NCBI RefSeq assembly: GCF_020379485.1
Contig: NC_063447.1
Location: forward strand, 60,935,452-60,999,451
Direction: 5' to 3'
Source: Brassica napus
Lineage: Eukaryota > Streptophyta > Magnoliopsida > Brassicales > Brassicaceae
Length of the DNA: 64,000 nucleotides
The translations under genes and the position numbers were made by a program. This document shows positions 11,125 to 22,872 of the stretch, in pieces. The notes under the pieces were generated by a model. The model made no database searches. It had not been told where the DNA came from and saw only the letters and a program-made list of their open reading frames with translations. Each line of letters opens with the position of its first letter. Positions within the stretch are counted from its first letter, which is position 1.

Positions 11125-14100
11125 ATGAAACCCGTGTTTGAACGTAACCCTAATTTCTCAAATCGATTTGGGGATTTCTCTTGTAATGGTGAGGAGATGG
11201 TAAATACGAAGTTCACAAGGAATGGAAGGGAGGTAATGATTTTCGGAGCGATGAGGAATTTCGATTACGGGAGTGACGAAGCGGTTCAAGAGTCGAAAAA
11301 GGGTGGAGAACGCGATGCTTCTGTGAGTTTGTCATCGCCGGAGAGATCGAGGATTCGTAAAAGCATTGAAGGGATATCGATGTTGGCATCTACAGAGGTG
11401 TCGAAGGCGTCGAAGACAAGGCGGGGAACTTCATATGGGTCGCCTGCGTCATCTCCGGAGAAGACCACGAGGAGGGGAACTTCATATGGGTCGCCATCTC
11501 CGGTGAAGGCCACGAGGCGTGGTTCAACTCTGTCTCCTAGAGTTTCGAAGAAGCAGAAGGTAAATGTGGCTCCTTCTGGTGATGACAGAGAAGAATGGCC
11601 AGAGACTGAGATGTTGGCATTAACAGTTGCGAAGAAGATAAGGCGGGGAACTTCATATGGCGGGTCGCCTGTGTCTCCTAGACAATCGAAGAAGCAGAAG
11701 GTAAACTCGGAGAGGAGTCTAGGTGATGATGGTGATGACAGAGAAGAATTTCTCCAGATTGAGGAATTTGGGGATATAGGTGATGATGGTAGGGAAGATG
11801 AGAACGGTATTGCTGGCATTGAGGAAGTTGGTTGTACAGATTTGAGTCTTTATTTTGGTGATAAAGCCAAAAATGATGACTGTGAGGTTGATGAAGACGA
11901 AGGCGATGATGATGCATGGGATGATGATAAAATCCCTGATCCTCTGTCATCAGATGATGAGAATGAAGAGGAGATGAGACCTGCGCAAGCTTACAGAGAA
12001 AACACTGATCCAGAGGAGCTCCTTCAGCTAGGCAAGACATTTTCAGATGCTGAGGACTTCAAACATGCTTGTCTGAGGTATACCCTGAAAACCAGATACA
12101 ACATCAAGTACTACAGATCCAGTAGCTTGAAGATGGGTGCAAAATGTGCCGCTGAGATGAGAGATGATGAGGCTCCTTGTCCCTGGATGGTTTATTGTTC
12201 GTATGATAGGAGGAAACAGAAGTTGATGGTAAAGACATACGTCAATGACCATAAGTGTGAGAGGACAGGGTTTTCCAAGATACTTAAGAGGTCAGCAATT
12301 GCAAGTCTATTTGCTGAGAGGTTAAGGCTGAATCCTAAGCTCACGGCAAAGGAGATACAGGCTGAGATATTGAGGGAGTATAAGATGGAAGTTTTAGAAA
12401 ACTCATGCATTAAGGCCAAGACGAAGGTGATGAAAGAAAGGAGGAAGACCCATGAGGAGCATTTTGATAAAATCTGGGATTACCAAGCAGAGATATTGAG
12501 GAGCAATCCTGGATCAACCATGGAAATTGAGACCATACCAGGAGCCACGGTTGGAAGCAAGCAGCGGTTCTACAGACTCTACATGTGTTTCCAAGCACAA
12601 AAGGAAGCATGGAAGAAGACTTGTAGGCCTGTTATTGGCTTAGATGGAGCCTTTTTGAAATGGGACATCAAGGGACAGTTGTTGGCTGCGGTTGGAAGAG
12701 ATGGAGACAATAGGATTGTCCCTATTGCTTGGGCTGTAGTGGAGATAGAGAATGATACAAACTGGGATTGGTTTGTGAAGCGTTTGGCCTTGGATTTGGG
12801 ATTGGAAAATGGGAACGGCTTTGTTATAATGTCTGACAAACAAAAGGTAAACACTTTGCTTTCATGATACTCAATGAATGTTTGATTCTTGTTTCTGATT
12901 TCTTTTTTTTTTCTGATCTTGTAGGGATTAGTGAAGGCAGTTCATACCCTCCTTCCAGAAGCTGAGCATAGACAGTGTTGTCGCCATATCTACGAGAACT
13001 GGAGGAAAGGTGGAAAAGATCTAAGGTTACAGAGGTTCTTCTGGTTCATTGCAAGGAGCTACACTCCTGGTATGTTCAACTACAACATGGACGAGCTTAA
13101 GAACTATGATCCTGGCGCACATGCATCTCTGATAAAGACAAAGCCAGAGACTTGGTCTAGAGCTTTCTTCAAGATAGGCTCCTACTGCAATGATAATCTG
13201 AACAACTTGTGTGAGTCCTTCAACAAGACCATCAGGGAGCCTAGGAAGAAACCTCTGCTAGACATGTTAGAGGAGATAAGGCGCCAATGTATGACTAGGA
13301 ACTACAATAGGTCTAAGATGGCTAAGGACATGAAGACTAGGTTCACCCCGAAGACACATAAAGAGTTAGACAGGGTTGAGAAGAAGTCAAAAGAATGTAG
13401 TCTGCGTTGGGCAATTGGGCCAGAGACTGAGGTGGAAGATAGAGACCAGTCATATGTGGTGAATTTGGAGAATGAGACTTGTGCATGTCGAAGCTGGCAA
13501 ATGAATGGTATTCCATGCATCCATGCTGCTAAGGTCATCCTTGGCGTGGGAAGAAAACTCTCTGAATTTGTTGCTCCTTTCTACACAACCTCTAAGTGGC
13601 GTGAAACCTACAGTTTTGGGATCAGACCTGTAAATGGGATGATAGAGTGGCCTCGGACCAATAGATTAGGTGTGATTCCACCACCTAATCGAAATGGCAA
13701 GCCTGGTAGGCCTAAAAACCATGATCGAAAGAAGGGAACCAATGAGACAGTGTCTACTACCAAGCTGAGTCGTGCGAACAGGGTAATGACATGCTCTAAT
13801 TGCAAAGAAGAAGGGCACTACAAGAATACATGTCGGAAGGCTTTTGTTGAGAGCCCACCTAAGAAACCAAGAGGCAGACCAAGGAAATATCAGGTTAGGG
13901 TCTTAGTTTCTATCTCATTGTTTTTTAGCTCTCGGTAATGTGTCTAACAATTCATTTATATGTTGCAGGGACTACACTTTGGCGAGTCACAAGCTCAATC
14001 CTCAGAAGCTCAAACCTCACAAAATCAATCCTCACAAGCTCAAGCATCACCATGGGAAGTTCCTCAATCTTCAGAAGGTCAATCCTCACAAGCTGAAGCA

Positions 14101-14136
14101 TCACAGACAGCATCGTGGGGAAGATGGTTTTTTTAG
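11125..14136 (+). CDS. MULE transposase (MURA-like) with SWIM and CCHC zinc fingers
   Basis: Three exons, 11,125-12,846, 12,925-13,893 and 13,969-14,136, join in phase 0 to give about 952 residues. The first third is low complexity, with four copies of an RRGTSYG(S/G)SP-type motif and an acidic run. A MuDR-type N-terminal DNA-binding domain follows (around FSDAEDFKHACLRYTLKT). The MULE catalytic domain follows, with VIGLDGAFLKW and the conserved tryptophan-rich segment around ENDTNWDWFVKRL. The SWIM zinc finger is CACRSWQMNGIPCIHA and the CCHC knuckle is CSNCKEEGHYKNTC. The third exon is Q/S-rich and stops at TAG 14,134. No frameshift or premature stop was seen, so the enzyme may be functional. 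It should catalyse cut-and-paste transposition at the element ends. The start is the first in-frame ATG after the left terminal region. Confidence 0.9.
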
Positions 14137-14475
14137 ATGCTTGTGTGTTGTTTATGATGGTCTCTGTCTGAATGCTTTCGTTGTCTGTTGTTTATGATGA
14201 TGTCTCTGTCTGAATGCTTTTGGAACAAGAACTACCTTTTTCTTTCTTCTCTTCCTGCTGTTTTAATTTGAAACTCTCAATGAAGATAGTGTTGGTTATT
14301 ATCTTTGTGTTTTCATCATGTTGTTTATCTTGATGGTCTGTTCATTGGTGTGTTCATTTGTCCTTCTATAAACAATCAAGAAGTAAAACATAAACATTAC
14401 TGAAACATTGTCTTAAAACATAGCCTTACATGAACCATGATTCTTACATAAACATAGCCTTACATAAACAGTCTC

Positions 14476-15127
14476 CTAGTAGCTATTCATAGACAACCCA
14501 TCTGCTTTGTCAAACATGATCAACACAAGACATATCACAACGCCTAAACAAACCACCGAAAAACCCACTTTCATGATCACATTCAGCTTCTTAAGTTCAT
14601 TGCTTGCCTTCCTGACATCTTCTTTCAAGTCTTCCTCCACGGTTTTCATGCTTTCGATCTCCATTTTAATTTTCATAACATCTGATGCAAAGCATTCAAC
14701 TTTTGGCAATGCATCTTGAACCTCTTCGTAGACAGCTTCATCTACCCATTTATACAAGTGATCCTAGACACAAATCATGAACACAATCTTTATATTCAAA
14801 CAATTTCTCACTGACTACCTAGCCATTGAATCTTATGTTCTTTTCTTAAACACAATCAAATTAAACACTTACATTTTGAAACGTTGGGCATCTAAAGAAA
14901 GTTCTTCCTGGATTGACCTTCGTTTTTGATGTGTATATCCCAGTTCTTCGACCACAGCCGCATTGCTCCGGGATACCACGAATTCCCATCGTATTCACAG
15001 ACGAATCCTCACAACCCGAACTCATCATGCGATACTCGAAGAAGGAGAGATGAGAATCGAGATTCTTAAGGACGAAATCGAAGAGAATCGAGCTTGAATC
15101 GCGAACTGGATTTATGATTTCGCCCAT
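14476..15127 (-). CDS. GRF-type zinc-finger, coiled-coil, membrane-anchored protein carried by the MULE
   Basis: Two minus-strand exons, 15,127-14,873 and 14,763-14,476, join in phase 0 to give 180 residues. Residues 50-90 hold a GRF zinc finger: CGCGRRTGIYTSKTKVNPGR, then FFRC, leading to HLYKWVDEAV. A charged coiled-coil follows (about 95-145), then one hydrophobic segment (VGFSVVCLGVVICLVLIMF) and a short tail. GRF fingers occur in nucleic-acid-processing proteins such as NEIL3, TOP3A and APE2. Many small plant proteins pair GRF with a coiled-coil and a C-terminal anchor. It lies inside the MULE, converging on the transposase gene. It may be a second element gene or a captured host gene; nothing here shows its function. 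Confidence 0.8.
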
Positions 15128-15180
15128 TTAGGGTTTATACCAATCGGACGAGAAAACGCCGTCGTTTCTTTTTGATTCAT

Positions 15181-15534
15181 TTAACTCGGATTCAAAGAGA
15201 ATAAAAGAAACTGTGTTCGTATATCCATTGCAAAGTCCACTAGCTCAGTGGCAAAAACCCCTACCATTAAACCCGAGTGCAAGAGTTCGAGTCGATGGAA
15301 CCCCATCTTTTTAATAAAAAAAGTTAATGTAAAACGCGTCGTTTCATTAATTTGTCTTTAACTCGGATTCGAAGAATAAAAGAAATTGTGTTCGTATATC
15401 CATTGCAAAGTCCACTAGCTCAGTGGCAAAAACCCCTACCATTAAACCCGAGGACACGAGTTCGAGCCGTTGGAAACACATATTTTTAATAACACAGCTA
15501 TATAAACGACGTCGTTTGTCTTTAATCAGACAAA
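15181..15534 (+). repeat. Tandem duplication near the MULE right end, each copy with a tRNA-like module
   Basis: A unit of about 177 bp is present twice, starting at ttaactcggattc at 15,181 and again at 15,358. Each copy holds a perfect A box TAGCTCAGTGG (15,241-15,251 and 15,416-15,426) and a degraded B box (gagttcgagtc at 15,283-15,293; gagttcgagcc at 15,458-15,468). The left MULE end has one such module in the opposite orientation. Confidence 0.8.
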
Positions 15535-15603
15535 GTGATGAAACGACGTCGTATACTTTAACACCCAAAGTTAACGTCCGCTTAATTAACAGTTAACTCA
15601 GTT

Positions 15604-15751
15604 AACGGTGTGTTTATCTGGTCAGTCAATCGTAAGTTTCTTAATAAACCCGAAAAGTCAACAAAAGTTCAGGATTTTATTGGCTAGCCCATATGTCCAG
15701 GTTTCTTTTGGCAATTCCCTCAAAGTTCAGTGTTTTTTTGGCCGATTTCTC
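15604..15751 (-). repeat. MULE right terminal inverted repeat
   Basis: This is the outer right end of the MULE, the inverted counterpart of 10,716-10,865. It ends ttttttggccgatttctc directly before the 10-bp target duplication aaaaaatatt. Confidence 0.88.
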
Positions 15752-15761
15752 AAAAAATATT

Positions 15762-16958
15762 CTACAATTATCAGAAAGAAACAAAGAAAGGAGAAAAATA
15801 TAAGAGCAAAGCTCGTCCGTGGATGAGAGAACACGTGAGACCCCATTTTAGCTTTCTCTATGCTGTATAGATTTTATCAACTTACAGTTTTATATTAAAA
15901 TAATTTGATTCCCCGTCCATTTTTTTAAAGTATTTATGTTCTGAAAAAAAAAGATTACATTGATAGAAGTGGGGAATCGTTCGTGGTCCAGCTTCGGCTT
16001 TTATAATGTCAACAAGTTTAAAAAGGGTGCCTCTCTATATTAGTTTTTTAATAAGAACTTCTATATTAAGCAAGTGTTTCTCTATTTGTTTATTAAGTTT
16101 CCTCGAATGGGCTGCTATATTTGGAAGTCATCAATCGTGCTTGGGCGAGATATGTTTTCCCATGAAAGACCTCTCTTTGCCGTTTTTTCTCTTTCGTCTC
16201 TTTTAATATTATAAAAGAAAGTAATACATACTTTTTGTTGCGAATTTGAACAAAGGACCAACGGTGGGGTGTGGTCATGTTTGACGGCCTGACAAAAATT
16301 ATATTCGAAAACATGTAAACGCTAAAGATGGACTCGGAGCCTCAGAATTCATTTCTGATTCATATATGTGTGCATGTATAAACTGATCTTCATGCGCAAG
16401 AACCATGCAATCATGCAGTTGAGTTTTTTTCTTCTTCTGTTAATTACTTTTTGGTTACAAATTAGAGAAAACGTATAGTATAGATTAGCACACTTTCACT
16501 AAAAAGCATCGAGTTTCTTAATCATACATCTTTTTTACCAAAAAATCTATGTATATAGTTAAAAATCGAATCTCGGTTCCGACCAATCAAAACAAACGAT
16601 TGAAATACATGTATAATTTAATAAACCCACTTGCCACTTGGTTATAGTATACTGAAAAAATGGGATGAGATAATATATCTATCATGCAAAGATAAGCAAG
16701 TACAGTCAACATATTTTGTATTTTAATAAAGTTTAATTATTGAAACATATCTTTATCATATTCCTTATCTTATAAGATTCTAGATGGCAAGACAGAAGAA
16801 GCCCATGATACAACCAAACACTCTTCCTCAAGACACAAGGCACTTGCGATAATAAACAAAGCACTAAACCCTTCATTTAAGCTCGCCATAGAAATTACAT
16901 AGCATAACTTTGTTGCCTGAAATTAGCATACACATTTCCTGGCTCATGCACTGAAGGT
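15762..16958. other. Intergenic DNA between the MULE and the LRR kinase gene
   Basis: This is AT-rich sequence with no convincing gene. The last part, 16,760-16,958, is likely the 3' untranslated region of the minus-strand LRR kinase gene. Confidence 0.5.
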
Positions 16959-19601
16959 TTATACCGTTTTGATTCGACCTAAACTCTCAGACACAGATCT
17001 CATCCTAGGACGCAACTCTGGATTTGTATCCGTGCAGTTCAAAGCCACACGAATAGCTGCAATAGCTTGCTTATCAGCTAACTCTTGTTTTAAAAGCTTG
17101 GGGTCTAAGATATCGGCCAACGATCTCCCTTCCTTGTGCCACTTCCTCACAACACTAACGAGTTCCTCTCCTCCGTTTTCAGAGAAACCACCAGGCAAAC
17201 AACCAGTCAACAACTCCAACAGAATCACACCAAAAGAATAAACATCGCATTTCTGAGATGATTTGTAACCGGAAGAAGCTCTGGCTTCTGGTGCAAGGTA
17301 AGCAGCTTGAGGAGGAGCTGAGAGTCTTGTCGCAAAGCTTTGCACGTTGGTGGATAGTGAATGATCTGGTAGCTTGGGGTAACCATGAACCAGACGTGTG
17401 AGACCGAAGCCTGAGACGTGAGGAAGTAACTCATCATCTAACAGGATTTTGCTTGTTTTTAGGTTGCCATGTACATACTTTCTCGAACTGTACTCATGTA
17501 TATACATCAAGCCCCGAGCAGTCCCTTGCGCTATGTGTAACCTCTCAGCCCAAGAGAGTGGAGACCGTGTATTCGAAGGCCCACCTACACAACAAAACAA
17601 AAACACACACACACACACATAGTCAACTTTGTGTCATAATCTAACATACATGATACATCTGATTACAGAATCAAACATATCACATGCATACTCGCGTACC
17701 ATACTGAAAATCACATTAGGTCACATTAAATACTCTCGTAAATAGAGACTACCATTAATTCACTTAAGAGACTAACGTTTTATCATAAAAAAGGACCACA
17801 CTACATTACTTAATCTATTACATGAACTCCATAGAGAACCAAATCTGTTTTTAATTTATTTTCTGGCACTGGCAGATACAGTCCCCATGCTTGTCCTCTA
17901 TATCTACTGATTCAAGTTTCAACACATGTAAACCAAGAACGCTTTAAACAAAAGGAGAAGAATCCAACATTAGTCAGTAGTCACTATCCCACAGTCACAC
18001 AGAACAAAAAAAACATTTCAGGCCAAAAGCATTGACTCTAGTTTCAACAATTGTATTTAACACATGTTAACCAATAACGCTTTAAATAGTAAAACAACAA
18101 GGAGAAGAAGCCAACATTAGTCACTATACACCACATGTCCACAGTCACACAGAACAAAAAAGCTCTGCACATTCAGACCACAGAGCATTGATTCCCACGA
18201 GATAGTTTCAACAGCTATGTTCAAATAAAACTGATAATTAGGGGTTTGTAATAACAGAATTAATATTACATTTTGAAACTTGATGAGAAAGACTAGTGTC
18301 TTACCATGCAAAGCAGAGTACAAGCTTCCATTGCCAATGTAATCAGTGATGAGAAGCTTCTCGTCCTCTGCATAGTAATAAGCTCTCAGCCTTACAATGT
18401 TAGGGTGGCTGACCATACCGATGTTCTCCACTTCGTTCACGAACTCCTTAAACCGCCACGTGGCGTTACCGTCGCTGAGTCTTCTAACGGCGACAACGGC
18501 GGAGGAGGAGGAGGATGGTTCCGCCGCCACGACTCTGTATACAATCCCGCTCCTGCTCTTGCCTATCACGTAAGCCGAAGCTCTCAGCAAATCCTCAAGC
18601 TCAAGCTGGAACCCTTCGCCAAAGGCTACAAATTTACCATCTTGCCCTTCTTCGTCGAACTCTGCGACCACCGTCTCTGTTTTGTACACGGCGGAGGAGC
18701 TCTGTTTTCTCCGGATCAGCCACACCGATAGAGAAACAGCTCCGATGACGACGGAGACTCCTGAGATCAACGAGACCGTTACAGAACCGGTGGTCTGTTT
18801 CTCATGTCCTTCTTCCTTGCTGATCACGCTAGGGTTTGGTTTCTGAAGCTCTTGAGTACTTTCCGGCTTAGCGGCGATGAGATTAGGGATCTCGAAGTCT
18901 TCGCACGGTGTCTGCGACGGGAAGCCACAGAGATGAGAGTTTCCGGCGAACGCGAACGGGCCTTGGTTCAACAGAGAACCCACCTGAGGTACTTTCCCGG
19001 TGAGGTTGTTTTGGCTGAGATCCAAGGTGACGTGGAGAGGTAACCGACCGTACGACGGTGGAATCTCGCCGGCGAATCGGTTACACGAGAGGTTTAGAGT
19101 TCCGGCGAGGCTTCCGAGTTCGGTGAGCGACTCGGGAAGCGAGCCGTTGAGCCGGTTAGAGGATAAATCGAGATGGTTTAGTGATTTTAAGTGGCGGATT
19201 TGGTCTGGGATCGGACCGGAGAGTGAGTTGTGAGAGAGATCGATGTACCGGAGGTTAGTTGGTTCGAAGAGACGAACCGGTACCGGTTTGGAGAAATTGT
19301 TGTGAGCTAGATCGAGCCGGTTAAGCGAGTCGAGTAGACCGAGTTCTGAGGGGATGTAACCGGAGAGACTTTTCCCGAAGAGGTTGAGTGACGTGACTCG
19401 GCCGTTTGTACAGGCGACTCCGGACCAATGGCAAGGAGTTTGGTCGGATTCGGACCAGTGGTTCATTACTTTGGTCGGGTCGTTTTCCACGGCGGATTTG
19501 AGAGCGAGAAGAGATAAACCGTCGGAGTTGAGAGAAGAGCAAAGGGTCATGCAGAGAGAGATGGAAGAAACAAGAAGTGGTAGAATCCAACTAAACTTCA
19601 T
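16959..19601 (-). CDS. Leucine-rich-repeat receptor-like pseudokinase (At2g42290-like)
   Basis: Two minus-strand exons, 19,601-18,305 and 17,584-16,959, join through a split glycine codon to give 640 residues. A signal peptide covers about residues 1-23. An LRR N-terminal cap (around WSESDQTPCHWSGVAC) precedes about five leucine-rich repeats. A transmembrane helix lies near residues 275-300, followed by a basic stop-transfer RRK. The kinase-like domain keeps VVAVRRL, but the catalytic HRD is HGN (YVHGNLKTSKILLDD) and the DFG is SGFG. It is therefore probably a pseudokinase at the plasma membrane, acting by scaffolding or with an active partner. This fits At2g42290. The ligand is unknown. The 720-bp intron shows nothing notable beyond two related segments around 17,940 and 18,060. 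Confidence 0.9.
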
Positions 19602-21180
19602 TTTCTTGAAATCGTTTTTCTTTGGTTCGTGTAGTGATGCAACGAGAAGTTGCAGAGAAAGAGGATCAACAGTGAAGAAAAGGTTTAGATTCTTTTATGG
19701 TTGCATTGTAGCAACGTGGAGTAAAGTAGTCATGATCACAAATTTTGAAATTCTTGAGCGCATGATTATGGTTTGAAATTATAACAATATAATATAGATT
19801 TAAATATATTATATAGTATTGGGATTCGTATTTTTGGTTTCTAATGTGTTTTTTTTTCAATTGCATAAATGGTTAGTTTATTAGTTGAATAATGCAAGTA
19901 GGATCTTGTTACAATGTTTAAAGTTTTGTCCGCGTTGATGATAACTAGGATCGTTGGATTTATAGGATAAAAAGACAAGGAAAAGGCTAACATATAATTT
20001 ACTACTTAGTACAATATTTTGAATTTTAGATTGCGAATCTTTAAACTGCTATGATTTGAATTTGTATGTGAGAGATAAGTGTATCCCTTATATATTAACG
20101 GATAATCATTACAACATTGTTTTGTAGTCACGTGTCAATATAAGAATGAAATTCAGAATTCTTAGAGAAATAGGTTGGTCCATCTTAATTTATATTATAC
20201 TTTTTATTAAACTGACTATTAAATTGATAATAGTGTATAAAAAAATATTTTCGCATTTTTCTTAAATAAAATATACGAAATTGCCTAAAATGATTAACGT
20301 ATATATGACAATCAATGATTATGAATAACAAATATTTGATAATGATTTTTGTATCTTAGCTCTTTTAAGTTTAATTTTATATTATTAAAAAATATTAAAC
20401 AACCACATTAATTATATAATAAAAAGAAGATTAATTTTTTTCTTATATGTTATATTTTGAATTTTTAAAATGAATATAAATTACTAAAAACATTAAATGT
20501 ATCACACTAAAATTTTGTGATTAATAGTTTAACTTTTTTTAGTAATAACAAAATACAAATGATCATAAATCCTATAAATATGAAGTCTCATTTACTAGAC
20601 ATTCATATTATATATTAATATAGTTTAAAATTAAACTATATAACATAGAAAAATACTTAAATATGATAATTTCTAAATTTGTATTGAAAAAGTATTGAAA
20701 CCTTAATATTTTAATTTCAAAATTTGCATTCAAAAAATCGCACATTAGAAATTTTGTGTCTTTCATATGAATATGAATTATCAATAATAAATATTTACAT
20801 TAAAATATACTATATATCTATGTCCATGTCATTGAAATTTATTTATATTCCATATAAAATATATAAAATGATTGTTTTGATTTATTTACTAAAAAGAATA
20901 TCATGAATAAACAAGATGTATTATTTTGGTTTATGTCTTTACTCTAATTTAATTATATACATAATATATAAATGAATACAAATAAATAATAATAGACAAA
21001 AGTTAGTTATAACTTATATATATAACATTCATTACTCGTAATTGCGCAGATCTTAAGCTTGTACAATTAGAAAACGACCCATAATACATCTTATATCAAA
21101 TTATCAATGGACAAATAGTATAATAAGCAATCTATCTGAATTAATATTTGTTTTCTAAGTTATCCCTTTTGTTTTGTGTT
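19602..21180. other. LRR kinase upstream region and AT-rich intergenic DNA
   Basis: 19,602-19,900 is the likely promoter and leader of the minus-strand LRR kinase gene. From 19,900 to 21,180 the sequence is very AT-rich with no gene, RNA or clear repeat boundary. Confidence 0.5.
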
Positions 21181-21188
21181 TGCCATCT

Positions 21189-21510
21189 GTCTATATTATT
21201 AAAAAAGAAGTACCCATTTGAAAATGTTCTTACTTCATTAATTAAACTCTCTTTTTTTTGTCTTTTTCAGTTGCATTTATGAAATATCCTTAAACGAATA
21301 AAACTGCCTAATTTATTACTTGTCTTTTCAGTTACATTAATGAAATCTATATTATTAAAAGAGAAGTACCCATTTGAAAATGTTTTTACTTCATTAATTA
21401 AACTCATTTTCCTTATTGCTTGTTTTTTTCAGTTGCATTTATGAAATATCATAAAACGAATAAAACAGCATAATTTATTACTTGTCTTTTCAGTTATATT
21501 AATGAAATAT
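21189..21510 (+). repeat. Tandem duplication with Helitron-like 5' terminus
   Basis: A unit of about 156 bp beginning tctatattattaaaa, then gaagtacccatttgaaaatg, occurs twice, at about 21,189 and 21,345. The start TC followed by tatattattaaaa resembles the 5' end of Arabidopsis ATREP-type Helitrons. The second copy is preceded by A, as expected for insertion between A and T. Confidence 0.5.
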
Positions 21511-22586
21511 GCTTAAATGAATTTAAACTTCCTATTTTATTGTTTGTCTTTTTCAGTTACTTTAATGAAATATTCTTAAATAAATTTAGACATAATGTCA
21601 TTTAATCAACCAAAAAAACTCATGAGTTTTCCTTACGTACATAATTTTAATAATGGAGATTTTAAAAAACGTGCATCATTAAAATGTTACCTAAAACATG
21701 CAGCACTAATATATAACATGCATCAATAAAACTAGAATTTGACTCACACAATTATACGGATATTATTTTCAGTTGATTAAATTTAAAAATAATTATTTAT
21801 TCAAAAAATATTTAAGAATGGCTATGTTTTTAAAAATTATATGGTATTATTTGCTCATAACTCATTTGTCATTTGATAAATTGTTAGAAAGAAAATTTTA
21901 GCATAATATAACTTAGTTGTCATTTGCTAAATTTATGGTTTTTATTTATATTTTTATTATTTAATTATAATATTTTCATTTTATATTTGAAACAATATTT
22001 TTGTTAACGTATACTTTTTTTAAATAATCAATTAAAATTGATATTATCATTAAATATCCTTATTTTTGACATAATTTGAGTTTTCGTTTACATCAAAACT
22101 TATCATATTTTAGGATAATTTTAATTTAAAAAGTAATTTTCATATTTTTCAAACAAATTCTAAAAATATTTTTTAAATATTTTGTTATAATTGTTAAAAA
22201 AAATATTGAGTTGCATTTCAAATAAAAAGGTAAATATATTTAAAATATTCCAATTAAAATATGTAAAATTAAATATAGTTTTAAGGAAATGGTCAAAATA
22301 AAAAAAATTACACATAAAATAATCATGATTTTTGTTAACTGGGTGGATCATTATTTATATGATATCGCACATGAAAGAAAAATTTCTGTTTTTTAAATTA
22401 TCTAATTAACTCTATACTCATTTTTTTTATATTTTTTATATGATATCACACATTCGTAAAAATAGATAGTTTAAGATGAAAAAAAATATTTACTTAATGA
22501 ATATAATATGAACGAATATTACAAATATATCATTTAATTAAATAAATAATTAAAAACTGAAAATTCATGTCATGGTCTAGTTAATT
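21345..22586 (+). mobile_element. Possible non-autonomous Helitron
   Basis: The 5' end is the tctatattattaaaagagaa motif at 21,345. A candidate 3' end is catgtcatggtctag followed by T near 22,572-22,587, matching a CTAG terminus before T. I could not confirm the expected 3' hairpin, and no Rep/helicase sequence is present. The limits are tentative. Confidence 0.3.
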
Positions 22587-22872
22587 ATCTTAAAGGCCTA
22601 GTATCTTAACACATGTAGACCATCTTGAGCCATGAAACAATTGTACAGTCCTACTGAACCTATATCAGTTCAGTACTTCAAAATCGTAAGCACATGTTAG
22701 ATAAAAAATTGAAACTAATCGACCCCTAGTGGTTATCTTATCATGAAGGGTGACGTTTTTATATAAGTACATGTGCTGAAGTTTTAGATTTCATTCAAAT
22801 TAAAGGAAGGAAAAGACTGGTAGACAATAATTGATTGTGTCAGATCAAATTTTTAACCAACCGACAAAAGTC

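Larger units (their letters stand above)
10706..15761. mobile_element. Complete Mutator-like element (MULE) with 10-bp target-site duplication
   Basis: The element proper is 10,716-15,751 (5,036 bp). It begins gagaaatcggccaaaaaaac and ends in the reverse complement, with similarity continuing over at least 150 bp at each end. The identical 10-mer aaaaaatatt flanks it at 10,706-10,715 and 15,752-15,761, in the 9-11 bp range typical of Mutator insertions. Inside are an uninterrupted MURA-type transposase gene on the plus strand and a second spliced gene on the minus strand, with 3' ends converging near 14.1-14.5 kb. The perfect target duplication and open reading frames suggest a young, possibly autonomous insertion. 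Confidence 0.93.

Noticed and set aside
11286..11819. 177-codon minus-strand frame opposite the transposase
   Set aside because: It is a shadow of the low-complexity transposase N-terminus, with no independent coding features.
13940..14197. Plus-strand frame beginning MSNNSF
   Set aside because: It overlaps the last transposase exon in another frame. The spliced in-phase exon 13,969-14,136 explains the region.
18306..19233. Several plus-strand frames opposite the LRR kinase
   Set aside because: They are antisense shadows of a well-supported minus-strand exon.
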